Source: Oscillospiraceae bacterium
GTDB taxonomy: Bacteria > Bacillota > Clostridia > Oscillospirales > Oscillospiraceae
DNA length: 64,000 nt
Assembly: GCA_017428565.1 (NCBI GenBank)
Contig: JAFRQP010000014.1
Location: 89,477-153,476 of the forward strand
Reading direction: 5' to 3'
Notes under the pieces: model-generated
What the model was told of the DNA's origin: nothing
What the model saw: only the letters and a program-made list of their open reading frames with translations
Databases searched by the model: none
In this document: piece by piece, positions 17,724 to 26,863 of the stretch
Layout of the letters: every line of letters begins with the position of its first letter
How positions within the stretch are numbered: the first letter of the stretch is position 1
Translations under genes and position numbers: made by a program

Positions 17724-18998
17724 TCAAATCTCGATGTATTCGCCCCTATTGAAGCTCTCGATCACCTCTGTGATCGCTCTTGAGATTTCTTCCCCGATGT
17801 AATAATCCCGCCGTCCGCTCTCCACCGCCTTTGCGAAGGCTACGATCTCATAGCGGATGCCCTCGCCGTCCAGTTGGTAGAAATGGCGCTTGTTCTCGGC
17901 GGGGTTTTCAAAGCGGACCTCGAAGTAATCCGTCTTCCACCAGGGGGCGGGAACATAGATGTAGCCCTTCGTCCCGGTGATGATCAGCTCGCCCTCCGCC
18001 TTGGCAGCCTTGGCCACCTTCACGGAAGCCACCGCGTTATCGTACACGAAGTCGATCTTGGTAAAGCCGTCAAAGCGCAGATCCCGGTTCAGCATACGGG
18101 TGCAGATCGACTTCTGCCGATAATGCGTTCCCAAAAGCTGAAAAACCGGAAGCATGGCGGTGGGGCCCCAGGCGCAGATGCTGTTTTGCTTGCTGCTCAG
18201 ATTGGCGCTCTCTTCCCCCGCGCCGTCCTGCAGGCTGGTGCACACCGCGTCCACAGACACGATCTCGCCGATCCGGCCGCTCTTCGCAACCACGAGGAGC
18301 CGGGAATAGGCGGTGGAATAGGCGGTCTTGATGGCGTCCGAAAGCACAAGCCCTCTCTCATGAGCCAGGTCCATCAGTTCCCTGCACCGGGTCTGACTGA
18401 GGGCGATGGGCGACTCGCAGATCACATGCTTCCCCGCTTCCAGCGCCCGCTTCACGTCCTCATAGTGGCGCTCGGGATGAGTCGCGATGTAGACCGCGTC
18501 CACATCCTCCAGCGTTTCATCGCAGGCCTTGTACTCGACGCCGTTGACGTAGTCCACTTCCCGGACAAATTTTCTGCAGAGGCGGCCCTCGCCGATGGTT
18601 CCGATGTTCAGCTTCCGCTTTTCCGCGCGGAGCTCCGAGCTGGAGACGCCCTGGGTCCGCGGCAGATAAATCACCTTGCAGTATTCGTTCAGATAGTCGA
18701 ATTTCCCCACCCAGTCGGAGCCGACGGTGAAGATATCCACATCGTAGCGGCGGATATCGTCGATCTTCTGACCTTCGTATTCCTCCACGATGATCTTGTC
18801 GGCCAGGCCTGTGGCCTCCACCGCGGCGATCCGCTCCATCAGGGACTGCTGATTGTTGATCTTGCCCCGCGTCTTGTCGTAATCGTCGCTGGTGATGCCC
18901 ACGATCAGGTAGTCGCCCAGGGCCTTGGCCCGCTGCAGCAGGCGAATATGCCCGTAGTGGAGCAGATCGTAGGTTCCGTATGTGATGACCTTAACCAT
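17724..18998 (-). CDS. Cytidylyltransferase-Gfo/Idh oxidoreductase fusion
   Basis: 424 residues in two parts. Residues 1-132 are a TagD-like cytidylyltransferase with HYGH (14-17) and VSSSELR near 118. This class forms CDP-glycerol or related CDP-alcohols from CTP. Residues 134-424 resemble Gfo/Idh/MocA oxidoreductases: GTIGEGRL Rossmann loop, DAVYIATHPERHYEDVKRAL and GKHVICESP. Two features are odd. The usual EKP motif is ESP, losing the conserved lysine. About 30 residues are missing between the first Rossmann loop and the DAVYIAT strand. The reduced domain may have an altered cofactor role. Neighbours are a PLP aminotransferase upstream and LicD downstream. Confidence 0.82.
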   Translation of the reverse strand: MVKVITYGTYDLLHYGHIRLLQRAKALGDYLIVGITSDDYDKTRGKINNQQSLMERIAAVEATGLADKIIVEEYEGQKIDDIRRYDVDIFTVGSDWVGKFDYLNEYCKVIYLPRTQGVSSSELRAEKRKLNIGTIGEGRLCRKFVREVDYVNGVEYKACDETLEDVDAVYIATHPERHYEDVKRALEAGKHVICESPIALSQTRCRELMDLAHERGLVLSDAIKTAYSTAYSRLLVVAKSGRIGEIVSVDAVCTSLQDGAGEESANLSSKQNSICAWGPTAMLPVFQLLGTHYRQKSICTRMLNRDLRFDGFTKIDFVYDNAVASVKVAKAAKAEGELIITGTKGYIYVPAPWWKTDYFEVRFENPAENKRHFYQLDGEGIRYEIVAFAKAVESGRRDYYIGEEISRAITEVIESFNRGEYIEI

Positions 18999-19018
18999 TG
19001 CAAAGCCTCCCGCCGGGC

Positions 19019-20101
19019 TCAGAGCAAGCCCCTCTTCTGCATGTCGCGCAGCGCGTCCAGCAGCTTGTCATAATCCGCCTTCTCCAGCGCGCCGATGTGG
19101 CCCACCCGGAACACCTTGTCCCGCAGCTCGCCGCCGTTGGGGCAGACCCAGATGCCGTACTCGTCCTTCAGCGTCACAAAAATCTCGTGGGCAGAGACGC
19201 CGTCCCGCGTGGCAAGCGGCGTCACCGCGTTGGGGAGACTGTGGGACACGATGGTAAAGGGCAGCTCGTACTCCCGCAGCTTCTGCCGGAAATAGGCGGC
19301 AAGGCCCCCGATCCGCGCGACCTCGGCGTCCACACCGCCGGCGGCCTCGATCTCCTTCAGCCGGGCGTGGATCTGGCGCAGGGTGCCCACCGCGGGAGTA
19401 AAGGGAGTCTGGCCCCGCTCGCCGTTTTTCAGCGCCAGCTTCAGATCCAGATACATGGTCCTCGGCCGGTTGCGATAGACCCTTTCCACCGCCGCCTCGC
19501 TCAGCACGATCAAAGAAATGCCCGGCGGGCAGGCCAGGGCCTTCTGGGAGCCGGTGATCATCGCCTGCACGCCCAGGGCCTGCATGTCAAAGGGGTCGCA
19601 GAGGAAAGAGCTGATGGAGTCCACCACCAGGAAGATCCCGTTGCGTCTGCAGAAATCGCTGATCAGGCGGATGTCGTAAAGCACGCCCACGGAGGTTTCG
19701 TCCAGGTTCACCAGAAAGCCTGTGAAGCCCTTCCCATCGTAGGCGGAAAGCTCCTCCGGCGTCACGCCGCAGCCGAAGGCGGGCTTGATGACCTGGTGGG
19801 GGATCTGATGGATCTCCAGCATCTCCACGAAGCGGTGGCCGAAGCTGCCGCCGTCGATGACCAGCACCCGATCCTCTTCGGTGAACAAGTTGATCACCGC
19901 CGCCTCCATGGAGGCGGTGCCGGAGCCGGTCATGAAGCAGACCCTGGCCTTTTCCTCCGCCTTTGCAAAACGCTTGACCAGGCTCTCGTTTTCAAACATC
20001 AGCGCAGAAAACTCCGGCGTCCGGAAATAGGGCACCTGCTCCGCGCCGATGGCGCGCACGCCCTCGCTGGACATCACGGGGCCTACGGTAAAGTTCAACA
20101 T
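19019..20101 (-). CDS. Class-V PLP-dependent aminotransferase (AGXT/PhnW-like)
   Basis: 360 residues from the ATG at 20101 after GGGAGGC. It is fold-type I with [12 protein letters not shown] at the N-terminus, [13 protein letters not shown] (PLP phosphate cup, about 57-69), VVDSISSF and the Schiff-base lysine in [13 protein letters not shown]. The family includes alanine-glyoxylate, serine-pyruvate and 2-aminoethylphosphonate transaminases. No phosphoenolpyruvate mutase is nearby, so a phosphonate substrate is not supported. Next to the cytidylyltransferase-oxidoreductase fusion it may aminate a small phospho-keto or aldehyde compound before CDP activation. Confidence 0.85.
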   Translation of the reverse strand: MLNFTVGPVMSSEGVRAIGAEQVPYFRTPEFSALMFENESLVKRFAKAEEKARVCFMTGSGTASMEAAVINLFTEEDRVLVIDGGSFGHRFVEMLEIHQIPHQVIKPAFGCGVTPEELSAYDGKGFTGFLVNLDETSVGVLYDIRLISDFCRRNGIFLVVDSISSFLCDPFDMQALGVQAMITGSQKALACPPGISLIVLSEAAVERVYRNRPRTMYLDLKLALKNGERGQTPFTPAVGTLRQIHARLKEIEAAGGVDAEVARIGGLAAYFRQKLREYELPFTIVSHSLPNAVTPLATRDGVSAHEIFVTLKDEYGIWVCPNGGELRDKVFRVGHIGALEKADYDKLLDALRDMQKRGLL

Positions 20102-20162
20102 ATTTTTGCCTCCCGCATACTGACCCGCAGATGATCCTCCGCGGGTCAAACGTCTGATGATT

Positions 20163-20930
20163 TCAGGTCTTCTTCTGGTATCTGGAAAGGCCCTTGTTGG
20201 CATGCTTGGGCGTCATATAATCCCCGTAATAGCGCCGGAGATAGATGTCATAATCTCTGGGAAGGCGCACCTTTCTGCCTTCAAACTCACCGAAAATCTC
20301 CGGCTCTCCCGTGAACCACTCTTTTTTCACCACGTCGCCCTTATGCAGCTTCCCCCCGCAATTCAGATTGACCAGGTACCGGGACTTTTTCGGGTTGTTT
20401 TTGTTCGCGTAAAAACGCATCAGCGCAAAATAGAACTTGGGAGGAAAGATCTTGGCGACATACTTCAAAACATTGTATGGGTACCTGCGCGGAATGTCTG
20501 ACTGCCGCAGTTTGTAGGCGCTGTATGCATAATGCAGGATCACCAGATCCAGATAGCGGAATGCTTTCACGTTTGAAGTCGGCGCAAACAGGCCGACATC
20601 CACGTTGGGACGGACCGGAGGCTTTTCCGCAAACTTGCTGTCCGGGAAAATCAGGCGCTTTACCATCCAGTTCGTATTTTCCGGGATCCCCCAGTACATT
20701 CCTTCCGGGGTCTCCTTCTCCATGACGGCGTCCAGCTTCAGGTAGTCCTCATAGAGCATGTTGACGTCAACATTGATGTCCCATGGGATAAAGCCTTTTT
20801 CCCGCACCGTTCCGATGGCAGAGCCCTCGGCGATATAGTACTTGATATTGTGACGGTCGCAGATTTCCCGAAACGCGTCAAACAGTTCCAGCGTCCACTC
20901 GTGATTTGCCTGGATTTCTTCGTTCGTCAT
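20163..20930 (-). CDS. LicD-family protein with altered metal motif (3)
   Basis: 255 residues from the ATG at 20930 after GGAAAG. An earlier start 14 codons upstream lacks a good site. The fold signature is clear ([24 protein letters not shown]) but the usual WDDDIDI is WDINVDV: the second and third Asp of the cluster are Ile and Asn. The first and last Asp remain. The usual LLGAVRH is AIGTVRE, which also removes the histidine. It may be catalytically changed or may be a non-catalytic partner of the other two LicD proteins. Confidence 0.8.
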   Translation of the reverse strand: MTNEEIQANHEWTLELFDAFREICDRHNIKYYIAEGSAIGTVREKGFIPWDINVDVNMLYEDYLKLDAVMEKETPEGMYWGIPENTNWMVKRLIFPDSKFAEKPPVRPNVDVGLFAPTSNVKAFRYLDLVILHYAYSAYKLRQSDIPRRYPYNVLKYVAKIFPPKFYFALMRFYANKNNPKKSRYLVNLNCGGKLHKGDVVKKEWFTGEPEIFGEFEGRKVRLPRDYDIYLRRYYGDYMTPKHANKGLSRYQKKT

Positions 20931-20978
20931 TTTTTCTTTCCACACCTTCCGTATGCATAAGAGGAAGCGCAATCGTCT

Positions 20979-22523
20979 TCAGCTTTTGCTCTTCTTTCGT
21001 ATATTCTTCAAAACAGCCAGCGCCTCGTGCAGCTCCTCCACGTGCAGCATCCGGAGCAGGAGCAGATAACAGGGCACGGAAACGCCAACGGAAACCAGCA
21101 GGCGAAGCAGGCTTCCGTCCATGAATCGCTGCACCAGCACAACCGGCAACACACAGCCCGCAAGCGTCGCTGCCAGAACCTTCAGCGTCACCTCAAGCAT
21201 CCTCCGGTACTCCAGGTTCACGTGCTTCCGCACCAGGATCATCCGGATCACCAGCGTCGAGACCGAAGAGACCGTGGTCGCCGCGGCGAGGCCGCTGACG
21301 CCGAAGCGGGAGATCAGGAGGAAATTCATCGCCACGTTGACCGCCATATTGACAAGGGAAATCAGCAGCGGCGTCTTGGTATCGCCGTAGCTGTAGAACA
21401 GGTTGTTGATGATGGTGCTGCAGGCCGTAAACAGCAGCCCCGCGGCATAGCAGGCGAAAACCGAGGCTGTGACGGACACCGAGCCGGCGTCAAATGCGCC
21501 GCGCATATACACCACCGTGACCAGTTCCCGGCGCAGCAGGATACAGCCGATCGAGATCGGAAGCATGACCAGCAGAAAGATCGAGAGGATCTTGCGGATC
21601 AGCTTTTTCAGCTCTTCCACCCGGCCCCTGGCGATCAGCTCGATCACCTGGGGATAGAGCGCGGTGGCGATTGCGGAGGAAAACAGCCCGCTGAACACAT
21701 GGGTCAGCTTGGCGCCATAGTTGAGGGCCGAGATCGAGCCCTGCGGCAGCCCGGAGGCCATGATCTTGTCGATCAGCGTATTGATCTGGTTGACCCCTTC
21801 GGACAGCAGGGCAGACGGCAACCTGCGCAGGATCGTTCTGAACTCCTCCGAGCGGAACTGCAGGTCAAGCTTGGGCCTGTAATTCCAATTGACAAAGGGC
21901 AGCTCCACCAGCAGCCGCACCATGCCTCCGACCACCAGGGCATAGGCCAGGGCCTCGATGCCGAAAACGCGGAAGCACAAAAGCGCCGCCAGGATGGTGG
22001 GCACATGAGAGGCGACTTCCCGGATCTGACTGCCCAAAAAGCGATTGTGGCACTGCAGCATAGAGGCATACACGGCTGAGGCCACAATAAAAATGTACAT
22101 CGGAGCAGACAGCCGGATCAGCCGGATGCAGAGGGCACGGGTGTCCCCCTCAAAGCCCGGGGCGATCAGGGAGACGATACCCGAGCCAAAGAGAATGATG
22201 CCCAGCACGATCACAACGGACAGCAGGGTGAAGAAAGTCAGCACCTTGTTGGCGATGGCCGCGGCGCCGTCCATATCTCCCTGCGCCATCCGTTTCTTAT
22301 AGGCCGGCAGAAAAACCTTCCAGATCCCCACGCTCATCATCGGATACACCACATGATGCAGACTGGAGATCATGTAATAGGCGTCGCCTGCTGCTGAGGT
22401 TCCCAGATAGTAGGCAAGTACCGCTTCCGTCAGAAAGGAGGCGAGCTTGGCCGCGATCGAAACGGCAACGATAATGATCGTCCCGCGAAATATTTTCTTT
22501 CCAAGTGATGCTTCGTTTGCCAT
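20979..22523 (-). CDS. MurJ/MviN-family lipid-linked saccharide flippase
   Basis: 514 residues with about 14 predicted hydrophobic helices. The pattern fits the MviN/MurJ branch of the MOP exporter superfamily (RLSAPMYIFIVASAVYASMLQ, LTHVFSGLFSSAIATALYPQ). It should move an undecaprenyl-linked repeat unit across the membrane. Its position inside the polysaccharide locus, next to a Wzy-like polymerase, suggests it acts as the locus flippase in place of the more usual PST-type Wzx. A housekeeping lipid II role is less likely from context. Confidence 0.85.
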   Translation of the reverse strand: MANEASLGKKIFRGTIIIVAVSIAAKLASFLTEAVLAYYLGTSAAGDAYYMISSLHHVVYPMMSVGIWKVFLPAYKKRMAQGDMDGAAAIANKVLTFFTLLSVVIVLGIILFGSGIVSLIAPGFEGDTRALCIRLIRLSAPMYIFIVASAVYASMLQCHNRFLGSQIREVASHVPTILAALLCFRVFGIEALAYALVVGGMVRLLVELPFVNWNYRPKLDLQFRSEEFRTILRRLPSALLSEGVNQINTLIDKIMASGLPQGSISALNYGAKLTHVFSGLFSSAIATALYPQVIELIARGRVEELKKLIRKILSIFLLVMLPISIGCILLRRELVTVVYMRGAFDAGSVSVTASVFACYAAGLLFTACSTIINNLFYSYGDTKTPLLISLVNMAVNVAMNFLLISRFGVSGLAAATTVSSVSTLVIRMILVRKHVNLEYRRMLEVTLKVLAATLAGCVLPVVLVQRFMDGSLLRLLVSVGVSVPCYLLLLRMLHVEELHEALAVLKNIRKKSKS

Positions 22524-22526
22524 GCT

Positions 22527-23738
22527 TCAGCTTCGTTGTCGGACTTTCCCCGACGCCATTTCAACGGTTTCAAGCGTATGCTCTGTTTTTTTCTTCTCGA
22601 GCTGCACGGCCAGCAGCGTTCCCAGCAAGATCCAGAACAGCGTGTTGCGAACCCCGTTGTGGGTAATAAAATACAGCAGCAGGCCGGAGAGGCAGGCAAG
22701 ATTTCTCCTTGTAACGCCGTCTTTCCCTCGAATGATCCGGGAGAAGAAGAACGAATATGCGGCAAAGCCAAGCCAGCCATAGGATACGATCAAATTCACA
22801 TAGGTGGAGTGGGCTTCCTTTCCGGTCAGAGCGGCAAAACGGCTGTATCCGCCCTCTCCCATCCCCCAGAGGAAGTGGACGCCTGTTTCCAGAATCCGGC
22901 CGTAGCCGCGCCCCTCTTCCAGACCGGAGTCCGACTCCGTGCTCATGCGGAAAATGCGCCGCCGCAAAAACATGATGCTTCTGTTCCCGGTAATGATGCT
23001 GTTCTCCGAGTAGAAGAACAGATAAAAGATCGTGAAGAGGATCAGAAGCAGAAAAATCCGTCTCAACAGCGCACTGACGCTCTTTCTTTCCCCCGCAAAT
23101 ATCGAATAGGCGGCAGCAAGACCCGCCATGCCGAGAAAGGCGGCCTTGGAGGCGGAGACGATAACCAGCCAGGCGGAAAGGACCACAACAATGACTCTCT
23201 GCCTTCGGGAGAAGGCTTTGGGAAAACAGGCCAGCACCGTGAGCGCGATCACGCCGAAATAGCCGAGCTGGTTGGGATTGTTGAACAGGGCCATGTTCCG
23301 CGAGCCAACGCCGCTGCTGGCGAAAGCGCCAATCCCGGCGATCAGAACGCCCAGAAAGCATCCCAGCGTCAGACCCCTGATCGTACGCTCCAGCCCCGCA
23401 AGCAGATAAATCCACAGGGTAGTATAGAGCGAAAGGAAATTGAAAACATAGTACAGGTTGCTGATAAGCATACGGGGATCCCGAACAGCCATATACCATG
23501 CGGTATTCACCGCAGTCTGATAAACCAGAATGATGGCGAAAAGCTTCAGAAAGCTGCCGCAGCCGAAAGGGATCGGCAGACGCAGATGCTGATGGGCGGC
23601 AAGCAGCGGCAGGGCCAGGACCAGGAAATAGTCGCAAAGCTGCATGGTTCCGGACGAAAACAGGTAGACCGGCTTCAGCGCGCAGTAGATCGCGATGATC
23701 CATCCCGCGCCAAGCCCCCGTTCTGTTCTTTCTCCCAT
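22527..23738 (-). CDS. Wzy/O-antigen-ligase-like polymerase
   Basis: 403 residues, about 10-11 hydrophobic helices with a large extracellular loop near 270-330 (STESDSGLEEGRGYGRILETGVHFLWGMGEGGYSRFA region) as in Wzy_C proteins. It starts at the ATG 23738 after GGGGAGGAAG. It would polymerise or ligate repeat units outside the membrane. Sequence conservation in this family is low, so the call rests on topology, the loop position and the flippase next door. Confidence 0.75.
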   Translation of the reverse strand: MGERTERGLGAGWIIAIYCALKPVYLFSSGTMQLCDYFLVLALPLLAAHQHLRLPIPFGCGSFLKLFAIILVYQTAVNTAWYMAVRDPRMLISNLYYVFNFLSLYTTLWIYLLAGLERTIRGLTLGCFLGVLIAGIGAFASSGVGSRNMALFNNPNQLGYFGVIALTVLACFPKAFSRRQRVIVVVLSAWLVIVSASKAAFLGMAGLAAAYSIFAGERKSVSALLRRIFLLLILFTIFYLFFYSENSIITGNRSIMFLRRRIFRMSTESDSGLEEGRGYGRILETGVHFLWGMGEGGYSRFAALTGKEAHSTYVNLIVSYGWLGFAAYSFFFSRIIRGKDGVTRRNLACLSGLLLYFITHNGVRNTLFWILLGTLLAVQLEKKKTEHTLETVEMASGKVRQRS

Positions 23739-23778
23739 TTTCTTCCTCCCCTGCTCCCGAATGGGGGCAGATGTCAAA

Positions 23779-24552
23779 TCATTTGCTGTGTTCCCGGTCG
23801 TACCGGTCGCCCTTGTAGATCAGATACGCGGTGGTAAGCACCAGCGCGGCGCCGTTAAAAAGCAGATAAAACAGGGTCATCAGATCGTAGGCGTTGAACA
23901 CGGCGCAGAGGATCGTCAGCGGCATGAACGCGCCGGAGATCCCCAGCTCCTTGCCGATCCGGCGGCGGATGTAGCTGATCGAGCGCTTGTCGCCCACTTC
24001 GTAAGACTCCATGCTGATCTTTTTGCGCCGGGTCTCCTCATCGTCCAGCCTGGACGCAAAGTGCTCATAATCCTTGTGGATCAGCCGGGCAAGCACATCG
24101 CACACGGAGGAGACGGCCCCCGCCAGCAGGATCCAGACACAGCCCTCCTGCAGCAGGACGCCGCCCCGCCGATAGGCGCAGACTCCGATGGCAAGGTAAA
24201 CGAAGGCGACCGTGAAGTAGCCGCCGATGTCGTCCACGAATTCTCCGAAGGCCGTTTTGCGCCTGCGGCAGCGGGCGATATTGCCGTCCACGCAGTCCAG
24301 CACCAGCCAGAAGTTGATGAGCGCCACGGCGCAGATCAACGCCCAAAGGGGCTTCAGGCAGAAGAGCACACAGGCCGCAAGGCTCACAAAAATGGAAAGA
24401 ACAGACACGCCGTTCGGAGAGAAGCCCAGATTGATGAACAAATAGGTGAAAAAGAAGGAGATCCTCCGCACCCAGAGCTTGACCCACCAGGAGCTGTTGG
24501 AGTTCTTCTTTCTCGGCAGGGACTCCCTGATCTGTCCGTATGTATACTTCAC
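23779..24552 (-). CDS. CDP-alcohol phosphotransferase with substituted last Asp
   Basis: 257 residues from a GTG at 24552. A TTG 11 codons earlier overlaps tagD, but homologue-like starts begin at KYTYG. The protein has about five hydrophobic helices. The CDP-OH-P motif is present as D86-x2-D89-G90-x2-A93-R94-x8-G103-x3-D107, but the fourth Asp, usually the catalytic base, is Gly111. It probably transfers a phospho-alcohol from a CDP carrier to a lipid or glycan acceptor at the membrane. The cytidylyltransferase gene 7 bases upstream likely makes its donor. Confidence 0.85.
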   Translation of the reverse strand: MKYTYGQIRESLPRKKNSNSSWWVKLWVRRISFFFTYLFINLGFSPNGVSVLSIFVSLAACVLFCLKPLWALICAVALINFWLVLDCVDGNIARCRRRKTAFGEFVDDIGGYFTVAFVYLAIGVCAYRRGGVLLQEGCVWILLAGAVSSVCDVLARLIHKDYEHFASRLDDEETRRKKISMESYEVGDKRSISYIRRRIGKELGISGAFMPLTILCAVFNAYDLMTLFYLLFNGAALVLTTAYLIYKGDRYDREHSK

Positions 24553-24559
24553 GCTGTCG

Positions 24560-24994
24560 TCACGACCTTTTTTCCTGTTTTGCAAGGATCTCTCTCAGCA
24601 TGGAAGAAGAGATCGAGTGGGTGTAAGGAAGATAGACCACATCCACGCCGATCTCCCGAAGCTGCTCTTCGATCCGGTTCCACTTTTCCGTGCCCTTCCA
24701 GTCGTCTCCCACGAACATCACGTCGATGCCGTAGCGCTTCGCCGCGCTCAGCTTGTCCTGATAGTCCGTCTGGGGAACGACCTCATCCACATAGCGGATG
24801 GCCTCCACAATCCGTTTGCGGTCCTCGTACCGGATGACGGGGGTCTTGTGCTTGTTTGCTTCCACCACCTCGTCCGTGGACACCGCCACGATCAAATGCT
24901 CGCACAGGGCTTTGGCGTTCATCAGCACGTTCAGGTGTCCCACATGGAACATATCGTAAACACCGGCTGTATAGCCGATCCTGTATTTCTTCAT
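24560..24994 (-). CDS. Glycerol-3-phosphate cytidylyltransferase-like (TagD family)
   Basis: 144 residues, close to the usual TagD length. HVGH (17-20) is the nucleotide-binding motif. RYEDRKRIVEAIRYVDEVV and SISSSMLREIL near the C-terminus are the other family blocks. It makes a CDP-alcohol, in TagD CDP-glycerol. The substrate here could differ. ATG at 24994 is preferred; a GTG three codons earlier is possible. It is coupled to the CDP-alcohol phosphotransferase. Confidence 0.88.
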   Translation of the reverse strand: MKKYRIGYTAGVYDMFHVGHLNVLMNAKALCEHLIVAVSTDEVVEANKHKTPVIRYEDRKRIVEAIRYVDEVVPQTDYQDKLSAAKRYGIDVMFVGDDWKGTEKWNRIEEQLREIGVDVVYLPYTHSISSSMLREILAKQEKRS

Positions 24995-25009
24995 TTCTTC
25001 CACTCTCTG

Positions 25010-26161
25010 TCAGTTTTCTGTCGTTTCGGCGGTCAGTTGCCCGATCTTGTCCAGATAGGCACGCACCACCACGTCCCGGGAAAACTCGGCCTTCACCTTT
25101 TCCCGGCCCCGCTCCCCCATCTGTCGGCGCGCCTCGTTGGGCAGCGCCAGGAAGGCTTTGATCCGCTCCGTCAGCGCGTCCGCGTCTCCGCCATGGTAGA
25201 GGAAGCCGGTCACCCCGTCCTCCACTGTCTCCATGCAGCCGGGGTTGTCCGTGGTGATCAGCGGGCGGCCAGAGGAGGCGTTCTCCAGCAGGACGTTGCT
25301 CATCCCCTCCCCGTACACGCTGGGGTGGATGATGGCGTGGGAGCGCAGGATCCAGGGCTTCACATCCTTCTGGCTGCCCCGGTACAGCACGACGCCCTCT
25401 TTGCCCAGGACCTCCAGCTCCGCCTCATAATGGCTCTCCGTGGGCTCGATGAAGCCCAGCATGTTGAACTCCGTTTGGGGATACTCCGCCTTGATGCGGC
25501 GGGCGGCCTCGATATAATCGTCCACGCCCTTGTCGCGGAGCACGCGGCCGATGTAGTTGAAGACCACGGTCTCCCCTCCCCGTCCGTCGCCGCCCTGTGG
25601 ATAGGGCTGCAGCGGAAAGCGCTCCGTATTCACGCCGGAGCCGGGGATCAGGCGGCACTCGCCCTTTACCATCCCCAGATCCCGGGCCAGCTTCATGTTG
25701 GAGCTGTTTTGGAACATGATGCAGGCCGAGCGGTGGTACGCGCTTTTGAAAAGCATCATGATAAAGGCGCGCATCACGCCGGACTTGTTCAGCACGGAGC
25801 CGAAGCCGGTCACATTGTTGATCACGGGGATCTTCAGCGAATGGGCGGCCATGCTGCCGTACACATTGGGTTTAGCCGTATAGGTCAGCACCACCGCGGG
25901 GCGATGCTTCCGGAAAAGCCTGCGATAGTGCAGCAGCAACTTCCCGTCACGGATCACATTGGTGCCGCGGCGGTCGATATCCGGGTCGTCATAGAGATAC
26001 TCCAGCTCCCGCATCTCCGGCATGGAAAACTTTGGCCCGTCGGGGCAGGAGATCAGCAGCTCATAGCCCGCCGCCCGGATCGCCTGCAGCAGCTCCAGAC
26101 GGAAGCAGAACACGTCGTCGTCATTGTTGGTCAGCAGCGCGACCAGGGGCTTTTTCCTCAT
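25010..26161 (-). CDS. Glycosyltransferase family 4
   Basis: 383 residues, GT-B fold. The C-terminal donor domain shows FNYIGRVLRDKGVDDYIEA and HPSVYGEGMSNVLLENASSGRPLITTDNPGCMETV, with the E-x7-E type motif of GT4 retaining transferases. The N-terminal half includes TAKPNVYGSMAAHSLKIPVINNVTGFGS, as in enzymes that act second in undecaprenyl-linked assembly. It lies next to the initiating sugar-phosphate transferase, and probably adds the second sugar. It is the only recognisable glycosyltransferase in the locus, so the repeat unit may be short, or other transferases lie elsewhere. Confidence 0.88.
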   Translation of the reverse strand: MRKKPLVALLTNNDDDVFCFRLELLQAIRAAGYELLISCPDGPKFSMPEMRELEYLYDDPDIDRRGTNVIRDGKLLLHYRRLFRKHRPAVVLTYTAKPNVYGSMAAHSLKIPVINNVTGFGSVLNKSGVMRAFIMMLFKSAYHRSACIMFQNSSNMKLARDLGMVKGECRLIPGSGVNTERFPLQPYPQGGDGRGGETVVFNYIGRVLRDKGVDDYIEAARRIKAEYPQTEFNMLGFIEPTESHYEAELEVLGKEGVVLYRGSQKDVKPWILRSHAIIHPSVYGEGMSNVLLENASSGRPLITTDNPGCMETVEDGVTGFLYHGGDADALTERIKAFLALPNEARRQMGERGREKVKAEFSRDVVVRAYLDKIGQLTAETTEN

Positions 26162-26164
26162 TGC

Positions 26165-26863
26165 TTACGCGTAATCCTTTCCCAGTACGGCCAGGACCGT
26201 GCGCAGCATGGTCAGCAGCTCCTGTCCCGGGCCGAAATGCAGCAGGCTCTCCAGATTCCAGCGCATCTTCGCGGGGAGCACCTGCTCGGTGTAAACCTTG
26301 TCCACATCCTCTGCCTGATCCAGCAGGGCCGCCTCGTCCTTGTAGCGGATGCTGGCCTCGCTGGTGATCCCGGCGGGCAGCAGGAGCGTCGCCAGCATCT
26401 CCGGCGTGTAGCGCTCCACATACCTTGGAACCTCAGGACGGGTGCCCACAAAGCTCATGTTCCCCTGCAGCACGTCGAAAAGCTGGGGCAGCTCGTCCAG
26501 CCGGAAGCGGCGCAGGAACTTGCCCACTCCGGTCACGCGGCTGTCGCCGCTGATCGTCACCGCGCTGCCGATCCGGTCCGCATTGGAGACCATGGTGCGG
26601 AACTTGTGGATGCGGAAGCGCTTGCCGTACTGGGTCACCCGCTCCTGCCGGAAGAAGACCGTACCCTCCGAATCCAGCTTGACCGCCAGGGCGATGAGGC
26701 CCATGGGCAGGGACAGCAGAACGGTCATCAGTACCCCCGCCGTCAGATCAAAGCAGCGCTTCGCCGCAAGGGCCGCGCGCTTTTTCGCCAGCGCATCGTA
26801 ATAGGGGCGCACTTCCGGGCAGCGCAGCTCCTCCGGCAGCTTCTCCCAAGAGATCAGCCTCAT
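26165..26863 (-). CDS. Initiating polyprenyl sugar-phosphate transferase
   Basis: 232 residues from the ATG at 26863, overlapping the DegT stop as ATGA. It has one hydrophobic stretch near 37-60, FFRQERVTQYGKRFRIHKFRTM, and RRFRLDELPQLFDVLQGNMSFVGTRPEVP, the bacterial sugar transferase core. It transfers a sugar-1-phosphate from a nucleotide sugar to undecaprenyl phosphate and starts each repeat unit. The single membrane segment places it with small PglC-like enzymes rather than the large WbaP type. Confidence 0.93.
   Translation of the reverse strand: MRLISWEKLPEELRCPEVRPYYDALAKKRAALAAKRCFDLTAGVLMTVLLSLPMGLIALAVKLDSEGTVFFRQERVTQYGKRFRIHKFRTMVSNADRIGSAVTISGDSRVTGVGKFLRRFRLDELPQLFDVLQGNMSFVGTRPEVPRYVERYTPEMLATLLLPAGITSEASIRYKDEAALLDQAEDVDKVYTEQVLPAKMRWNLESLLHFGPGQELLTMLRTVLAVLGKDYA

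Noticed and set aside
13822-17802. 1326-codon open frame on the plus strand
   Set aside because: It is antisense to seven well-supported minus-strand genes. GC-rich third positions remove stop codons from the mirror frame. The translation is Arg/Gln/His-rich and has no recognisable domain.
19019-20101. PhnW in a phosphonate pathway
   Set aside because: No PEP mutase or phosphonopyruvate decarboxylase in the window, and other class-V aminotransferases fit equally.
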